A program made the translations under genes and the position numbers. From the NCBI GenBank assembly GCA_021234155.1, contig JAJEKV010000063.1, forward strand, positions 1,272,947-1,336,946: DNA of 64,000 nucleotides. The letters are read 5' to 3'. Origin of the DNA: Isoetes taiwanensis (lineage: Eukaryota > Streptophyta > Lycopodiopsida > Isoetales > Isoetaceae). Under the pieces are notes generated by a model that did no database searches, was not told the origin of the DNA, and saw nothing but the letters and a program-made list of their open reading frames with translations. Below, piece after piece: positions 56,700 through 64,000 of this stretch (its first letter is position 1; each line of letters starts with the position of its first letter).

Positions 56700-59600
56700 C
56701 ATTATGTGTCATGAGTAACCCTTCCGCCCGCTACCGGCCGGTATGTTTCATGGTGTTGTCCATTGGATTTAATTTCTAACTCATCCCATGTTCTCACAGA
56801 GCGTTGTAGTAGGATTTGTCTAAGATAGAATGCCTTCCAACTCGGGCAATACTTCAATCGTGATCCTACATACTATCCGCTTCCTTTACTCTTTTCTCAC
56901 CATGTTCATTATCGGTGGAAACCCTCTCGCTTGTTGTTTATATAAGTTCCGTGCTCGACCGCTGATGGATGGATTGTATATTGTCTGCGTGGTAATCACG
57001 TGAAGGCATCAACCGCTACCAAAGGACGAAGAAATATCGATCTAGCAAACCACTCTCGGTTCGTGTGCGGCAGATGCAGAGGTAAGCATTTCACGCAGGA
57101 GATTTATTCGCTATATCATATGACATCACTCTCCATGCACCTCCGCCGCCGAGCAAGTAACGTGCCCCTGGGTAATCATTTATTTCATCCTGGGGAGGAC
57201 GCTCTAGAGCTTTTTGTTCTCATAATATGCGCCCCGGGTTGCCCGTAGTACTCTCCGCTTGATCGGGCCGATCCCTAATTTACTCGCTCTAGCCTCTTCA
57301 TGGTGATCGCCTAATGGCAATGCATCGGGGTTTCCACGCCTTCTTTTGGGTTACATGAAATTGGGTTGTCAAATCCCTTGTAAATGTAACTATAGAGGTA
57401 GGAGAATACGGGACTGTGGATGCAATGTCCACCATAATGGACAATCTAGTTCATGCGAAGAAGAAAGGCGCTATAGGGTACCACCCATGCATCGCTTTAT
57501 ACTCCTCCCTTCAGATTGCACGAACCTTTTGAATCAAGGTACGCTGCTATTGACAAATTTTGGGTACTTTATAACAACATGGAGCGTTGTTTGAAGAGCA
57601 CCTATGTGTGTGTTTATGTATCATGAATTTTGGACCTTCGCACGGCGATTGATCCGTAGGCGCTCAAATTTAAATAACTTCATCGATGCATTCAATCGGT
57701 ATATCGGGTTCAAGACGCAAGACGAGGTGGGTACGTGGCAATCCACGCTTTTTGAAATTCTATGACGGCTATCATATATGATATATGTTGAAAAATTTAT
57801 GAAGAAGCTCTTTAACCGGATGTAGCCTTCCATGAAAGCACCGAACGACAAACATAGGAACATCTGAGACATTTTGCCCGTGTCTCGAGTGGGGTGCCTC
57901 GTATTTCTCGCCAATCCGTATTTGTGGTCATAGTGACAAACAATGTTGATGACCTTTTGCCCTAGATAGGGCCAATGCATCCCGCCACTTGCACCGAGCA
58001 ACCACCTTTGACACCCCAAGAATGAAGAGGGTAAGACAACGCCTTTTGGTCATCATTATCTCTTTCAATAGTCCTCGGCCATATTGCACTTTCCTATTGT
58101 GAAAGGTAGGCTCGGAAGAAGTTCAATCGAGCATCTCAATCCTCAATACATGGCTCAAATATCTCCACATGACAATCTAATTGAACAAAACGCTCTCATG
58201 CAACAATCTTGTCATACCATTGCAATTGTGTAAGACCATGCTCTTACCAAGCCCAAACCAACCGTACTACAGCGGAAAAAAATGGATATTGCAAAGGGTT
58301 CGCTACATAGGATCCAGGATATTTATAAATGTTGGTTCCCCTTCATTATAACCCAAAACCAAGAATCCGGATGGTTATATCGGCTGCGGTTAATACATTC
58401 GCGAATGGCCGCTTATTTTGCTTGGTAACGACCATGAATCGTGTGTAAATATATGCCGATGGAAATGCATGCTTCCCATGGTTCAAAGGTTTTGAACAAA
58501 TGGCTTATTTGGTTAAGAATTGAATCATAATACCAATCCATTGAAACGGCACTTTGGTCTCGAGCTTGTGCATATCATTCGATTCATTATAGATGTACCA
58601 AATGTATTGGATGTCCCCTGTCATAGGGTCAGAGTCGATGATATGTCCGTCCCCGTAATAGTTAATTCGATTTAAGGGAAATCTAAATTTACAACCACCA
58701 CTTATTTCCAAGCATCACCAAGGTAATAGTTTGTTTTTATTTTTCTCGCTAGTTCAAGAAATTCCGTATGTTGTACATGTTGTAAATAGTCATGCAATGG
58801 CTGCAAAGATGGCAACAAACCATTTCCTTTGTTGCAAATAAATCCATCTTGCTCGATGTTGAGCAAAGGAATTTGACAATATGTGCATCTCTTTATTCCA
58901 CGTAATATCGCACATCACATAAGTTCATGTATAGCCAAGTTCATGTGTTGTGCACAAGCTTTGCCAATGCCGAAGTTCCTAATGCTACCTCTCCCGTGAG
59001 TACCATTTTCTAGAATTTGTGTTTGGTTTGACGTATGTTGATATGGTATCTGCCAGCTTTCAGATGTTACATCTCTCCGCTAGATATGCATAGAGGATCG
59101 CCCCAACGCCTCCTCCGCCCTTCGCCTCATTCTAAATCTATCTCTACTTCATTCAAACTTGTATGCCTCTATGTTTCTTTTGTCAGATATTCTCTATCAT
59201 CCCCGATAGTTGTGCATAGTGCTCTACCTCCCTTTGTCGCAATCCTACCGATCAAGCCATTATCCAAAAGTCCCTGCATATAACTTCTCCACCTCGTGAT
59301 CCTATCCCTCGGCCCAAGCAACCATGTAGCCGGGTTTCACCTCGGTATATCGTATCACGCCTCAGTCTCTCCTCTCTGCAGTCGATATACGCTCTTCTTT
59401 TCTTTTGACGTATGCTCTCTATCTCTTCTTTCCTCGATAAGTTGGCGCGCACGCTCTCTTCTCTTACATCGCCTTCTTTCTATATTCCGTCAAATGCAAA
59501 TTCCATGAACACCCTTCTCAAATGGTAACTTATTCAAATTTATAGTACCATCACGATCCACAAATTGTGAAATTGCTTTTGTTCTATACACTCTTCTTTA

Positions 59601-59800
59601 TAATAGCTCGTCGCTGCTCGCACGCCTCTATTTCCTTTCGATCCCTTCCCTATCTTCCTCGGTCAAATTTGCATAGCGCCTTATCTCTCCGCTGTGCTTT
59701 TTTCTATATCTCCCTCAGCCACATCCCCCTTCTACAATTCTCCTATCATTATGTCCATGATGCTTTACGTGCACTAACCTATTTTAAATAAATTATTTGA
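56700..59800 (-). mobile_element. Helitron N-terminal and Rep region, decayed
   Basis: Further upstream on the minus strand are further Helitron pieces. FYLRQILLQRSVRTWDELEI (about 56,780-56,840) matches the block between Rep and helicase. CKFRFPLNRI (about 58,665-58,695) resembles the CKY.FPK motif, and SPVFSYLYSYIYKGFDNPI (about 57,360-57,415) resembles the KYLYKYIYKGHDR motif. An Arg-rich leader with RYANLTEEDREGIERKQRRA (about 59,600-59,670) resembles the N-terminus of plant Helitron proteins. The HUH nuclease signature could not be found with confidence. The gene is broken by many stops and frame changes. A 5' TC terminus was not identified near 59.8 kb. Confidence 0.58.
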
Positions 59801-59809
59801 CGCTCAAGA

Positions 59810-62800
59810 CAACAATGGAGGGGGGGATACTTCATTTGATATTGTTTTGTCTACCTTCTTTCCAAACTCATGTCAACACTAGTAAAAGTTTATTCTCAAA
59901 GCTATAACACAAAACCACAAAACAAATGAGTTCTGGTATATATCCAATCTCACCTCAAACATAACAAACATAGCAAGCAAAACAAATTCCTATTGAGTAT
60001 AGAGACCTTATCAAAACCTATATGAAAAGACAATCAAGGTAGAGGTATGGTTTATGAGCATCCCAAATCACCCAAAGGGTATTAAAGAAAAAAAAACGTT
60101 TAATATCACTTAGATTGTTTATCAAATCTTCATTTGCATATTTTGGTCAACATATTTTGCACAAATGGCTAATAAAAAATAGCAAAGTCAATTTCTTGCA
60201 TCCCAATTTAGGTCAAGGATACATTGTAGATAAATCACTATGCTTAAAAGGTGTGCTTTTGATGCATGTGGTTTTGAGGTTTTTTTTTTTCCGGCACATC
60301 TCAATTTTGCGATTTAATCACATACTACTAACCCCTTATTTGTTTATTAATATGGCACTAAAACTCAATAAAACTATGGCACTTAAGCCCACATAGATGA
60401 ACTAAAATGACTAATTCATTTAAATGCAAAAATGCACCATGGTTTTTGTTATTATATCTTTTTTAGATGTTTGGCAAAGTCTAATTATTGCAATGCCTCG
60501 TAGAATCCCTTTGGCCACATACTTTTATTTTTTCCGCGTAATTCATGGCCGCAAAAGGAAGGAAACCGATGAATGAAAAAGAAATGTATATTTGTTCAAT
60601 TTAGGGAAGACTTAACATGGCTCCCGGCATGAACAAAAATAGGTTTCCCGCTAAATGGGAGGTCCGAGATGCAAGAACTATGGCCTTAACAGGCGTAACC
60701 GCATAAATAAAAAAAAAAAGAAATGCATAACTCTAAGGAAGTAGAGCTGGATATGTCTAATGGTTGTTAGAGAAGGAATTGCTTAGCTCTTCTATATCCT
60801 TGAATTGGGGATGAAAACGTCGAGGCCATAAAACACAAATACTCATTACTTTTTAATTGAGTCCACCCTAAAAAAAAGTCCTGGTTCAGCGACAATTGTC
60901 GGAGATGGGTCCTCTTTTCCCCGTGGAAATAGAGTATGGCCGTGGACGGTATAAAATTTGGCAATTTGCACAAGTGATGACACATTCTAAATTGATCGAA
61001 AATTGGTATGTTTTGTTGTACCCAAAGTTAGCCTACATCATTTCTAAAGACCAACTATTAAAGACCAACTATTACCTTCAAAACCAATGCCGAGCCACGA
61101 TTTTCGAGGGGAAGAGCGGAGGGAAGAGGGGAAGAAAAAATGGCGCTATCGGGAGTGAGCCATCGAATGGCAATAGTGTTGATAGTATTGGGATGGAGGG
61201 AATGAGCCCAAATCTTTTGCCCAACAAATCCCCAAAGCTTAGCCTCGCCATAGCTAACCGCGCCGCATTGGCCTTTTCGCCAAGAGCCCAACTTTTGCTC
61301 TCTAAAATTGAGGAACCCTCGTGCATTTTCCAAACCGCCCAGTGAAAATTGAGGCCCTGCATTCCTTTGGGCCTCTCTCTATCCGTTGTTTCCCCGCAAA
61401 AGGAGCCCGCAAGCAACCACGGGTATTCAAGATTATTTGGCTGGTTCTTCACTTGAAATCATAAGGGACAAACATACATGGCCTTGATTGTGGAAGAATC
61501 ACCCCCATATTGTGCCCATTTTGTAGCAAAAGAGCTTAATTTGGTTATTTGGTTAGGTTTTAATGGATAGAATGCATTATATATGTTTAGATATGTCATT
61601 ATATTATAGTTTGAGATAAGTGTTATATACATATGAATATCGATGGTTTTATTGGCACCATTTGGGTTGACTCTCGAGGAACCTTCCCAACTTGTCCAAA
61701 AACCTCCTGAAATCTCCCTCCCTCGCCTCTCCACAAAAATCTCCCTCAATTTCTCTACTAATTTGGGGGCAGTTTCAATTTAGGAAAATAGTGGACTTTC
61801 TTGATGTAAACCTCCCAATTTTTTTGTAATGAATTTGGGAGGTTTCCAATTGAGAAAATGGGGAAGTGTTCACAAAAAAATGGGGGAGATTTTCCATTAA
61901 AAAAGGGTCTCCCTTTGCAACGAAGATGAAGAGTCACGCCCCATGCACCCCATCCATGAGCCTTAGTAGAGAAGGAATCATCCACTCTCATGGTTGTGTA
62001 AATTAGTAACTTTTTTGTTTTTAATATTCTATAGAAACCTTCCAAGTTTTTCGAAGAAACTAGGGGAGGTTTCTATAAAATGTCTATAAAAGCTCACACT
62101 TTGTTGAGCTTATCGTCATTGTGAGCTCTTCATCAAGTTTCTTCATCCATAATTCATCCATCCATTGTGAGTTCTTTGTCAACTCAAGTATACTTCCATC
62201 TATGATTTCATCTTTTGTTCATTTGATGTCATTGCTTATCTCATGGATTTGCGCAATATGCGGGGGAGTTGAAGATGATATCTCCACTGATTCGTCTCTA
62301 TATGATTCAGAAGCAATTGTAAGTGATTTCGTTTTTTGGAAATATTGACAATGCTGCATGTTTTGAGGGCCTAGATGATCAAGATTATGTAATACCGAGT
62401 GATGATTATGATAATCATTCGAATAAAGAAGGTTTTTTTGAATCATATCTACCTATTCCTTCAATCAATCAAAAGGGTTATATTATCAAGTAATATATGT
62501 TTTGATGGTAATGTGTCAAAACTCATGTCCAACTCTATCGGAAAGATGACCTAGGCTTATGATCCAAAACCGCTAGATATGTTCGATACGGTAAAAACCA
62601 ATTAAAACATACATATAATAGAAAGCTAGTTGAGTTTTCAAAAGAAATTAGAAGTTGATCTGGAAACTAATCTTCTCATATGCATGACCTTTGGAAAGTG
62701 GCTCTATATCCTATCGTTATGGCAATTTTGTGGTACGATATATGGGATGACAAATATTTAATATGATGGTATACATTCTCAGAAGAATGTAATGCTAATA

Positions 62801-64000
62801 ATATTTAAATAACAAAGGTGCATCAAAATATATATATTGTACGCGATAAGTCCACGCAGCATAAGAAAACAAAGGTAGAAAAGTGAAAAACATCAGTAAT
62901 TATGGATATCGCTTGCACCGAGGACTGCTATTATGAAGACACAATGTATTCAACAAAGCAATAGCACAAGAAATACCTGTCACTCCCCTTGGGAACTATA
63001 ATGCCAGTTCAGAACCACCCTTCCAACCTAGCAAGCAAAGTATATGACATGTTAAATAGTGAATTTTTAAATCAAATCGGCTTAGTTGTTCTACCTAAAG
63101 TTTAGGGCGGTAACCCAAACGGAAGAGCATCCGCCAACATAAAGATTGACAAAACCATACACACCACAACTATCGTATTCTCTAATGTGGCACGTCCATA
63201 TCACGATTTGGGTTGGGGAGGGGGAGGGGCTGAAACTCCATATGGAGTAAGCATGAATTCACCACAACGCTGTGGTGTTATTTGGGCAAAGCCGCCATCT
63301 GTCGCATGTTCTATTTTTCTTTTGTCCTTTTTGGTTTGAGATTGTGCTTATTGACGCTAAAGGTTTGCGCCCAAAGATCGTAGGATAAGATCAAATCTGC
63401 AGGGGGGAAATAGCACTACCGGGATGAAATACCAGCCGAATTGCTCTGCATGGGGAGTTTATGGAGCAATATGAGTTGATTACAGCCTTTGAGTACATCC
63501 AATGGGCTCCTGCGTTTCTTTTGCTCACTTGCATATAAATCGTGTTACTATATATTCCTTTTTATCCAATCAATTACTAAGCATATATATTAGGTTATTT
63601 AAATTCTCATCAAGTCCTATTCAGTAGTCTCCTCAAGCTTCATATAGACCAGAAGGAAATATGCACTATAACAATTAGAAGACTCCAAAACATAAAACTT
63701 TCTTAAAAATAAAAAGTTCCATGGAAATAAATGCTTGAAAAAAGATGTCGGAAAGAGATCCACATGAACGCCAATACCAGCAACTTGGCGCAACTGCATA
63801 TCTAAAAAATACAATTGTACATCTAAGAAATGTCTAAACAATCTTAACCAAAGTTTAGATAAAACAAAAGTACTCAACGCTATTCCTTTTGAAAATTTCA
63901 AACTTGATTACTGTTTGTCCTTCCACATCACACACAAGGCCAAACAAAGTATCATTTTCATAGCTACATTATTGTTTTTCCTAATTTGCTCTTGCATGTA
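59810..64000. other. AT-rich stretch with no recognised gene
   Basis: No conserved protein, RNA gene or terminal repeat was recognised in 4.2 kb. A purine run (GGAGGGGGGGATA) lies at about 59,818. A TATA-box-like CTATAAAAG at 62,085-62,093 is followed 20-130 bp later by CATCCAT- and GTGAGTTCTT-type repeats, and could be a promoter, perhaps of an LTR-like element, but no coding frame follows. Frames at 61,058-61,452 and 63,617-63,901 show no domain and are probably shadows. Confidence 0.45.

Noticed and set aside
62085-62340. TATA box and start of a gene
   Set aside because: CTATAAAAG is present, but the 75-codon frame after it shows no domain and ends quickly; no exon structure follows.

Overview
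The window is intergenic, repeat-dense nuclear DNA of a land plant. It holds Ty3/gypsy LTR elements primed by initiator-Met tRNA, Helitrons that carry gene pieces, a hAT transposase, a LINE tail, and intron-bearing fragments of plant genes (a PRP28-type DEAD-box helicase, N-acetylglucosaminyltransferase II, a COI1-like leucine-rich repeat). I see no clearly intact host gene. A LINE with a jockey/RTE-style zinc-knuckle tail next to a DUF7869-like reading frame would fit a fern or another non-core-angiosperm plant, but this is a weak inference; only 'land plant' is well supported.

Layout. 1-4.2 kb: two 1.64-kb LTRs of one family in opposite orientation, 51 bp apart, with polypurine tracts and 3' internal ends on their outer sides. 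4.2-8.1 kb: decayed gypsy internal DNA (minus strand), ending in a TA tract and a 76-bp GC-rich hairpin module. 8,174-11,818: a Helitron on the minus strand with both canonical ends and exon-like passengers. 11.8-17.1 kb: a minus-strand mosaic of exon-like pieces from different genes. 17.2-28.2 kb: TA tracts plus hairpin modules and two near-identical retroelement halves (copies A and B; leader, primer-binding site and LTR) flanking a 3-kb unique stretch. 28.2-31.1 kb: low-information DNA with a GC palindrome. 31.1-31.7 kb: LINE 3' end. 31.8-33.5 kb: broken DUF7869-like gene. 34-37 kb: 185-bp direct repeats around a small coiled-coil ORF. 38.7-50.2 kb: a hAT transposase gene (minus) split by a 9.2-kb gypsy element with 1.14-kb LTRs. 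50.9-53.0 kb: N-terminal half of a PRP28-like helicase gene, still with introns, decayed. 53.7-54.6 kb: tandem arrays and a second GC palindrome. 54.9-59.8 kb: decayed Helitron Rep/helicase gene (minus). 59.8-64 kb: AT-rich DNA with nothing I can name.

The history looks like repeated nesting: a gypsy element inside a hAT, a Helitron beside a broken gypsy element, duplicated retroelement halves joined at TA tracts. Host-gene pieces are all on the minus strand, the same strand as the Helitron terminal and coding signals near them, which suggests rolling-circle capture. Similarities to protein families come from reading translations by eye and no search was run.
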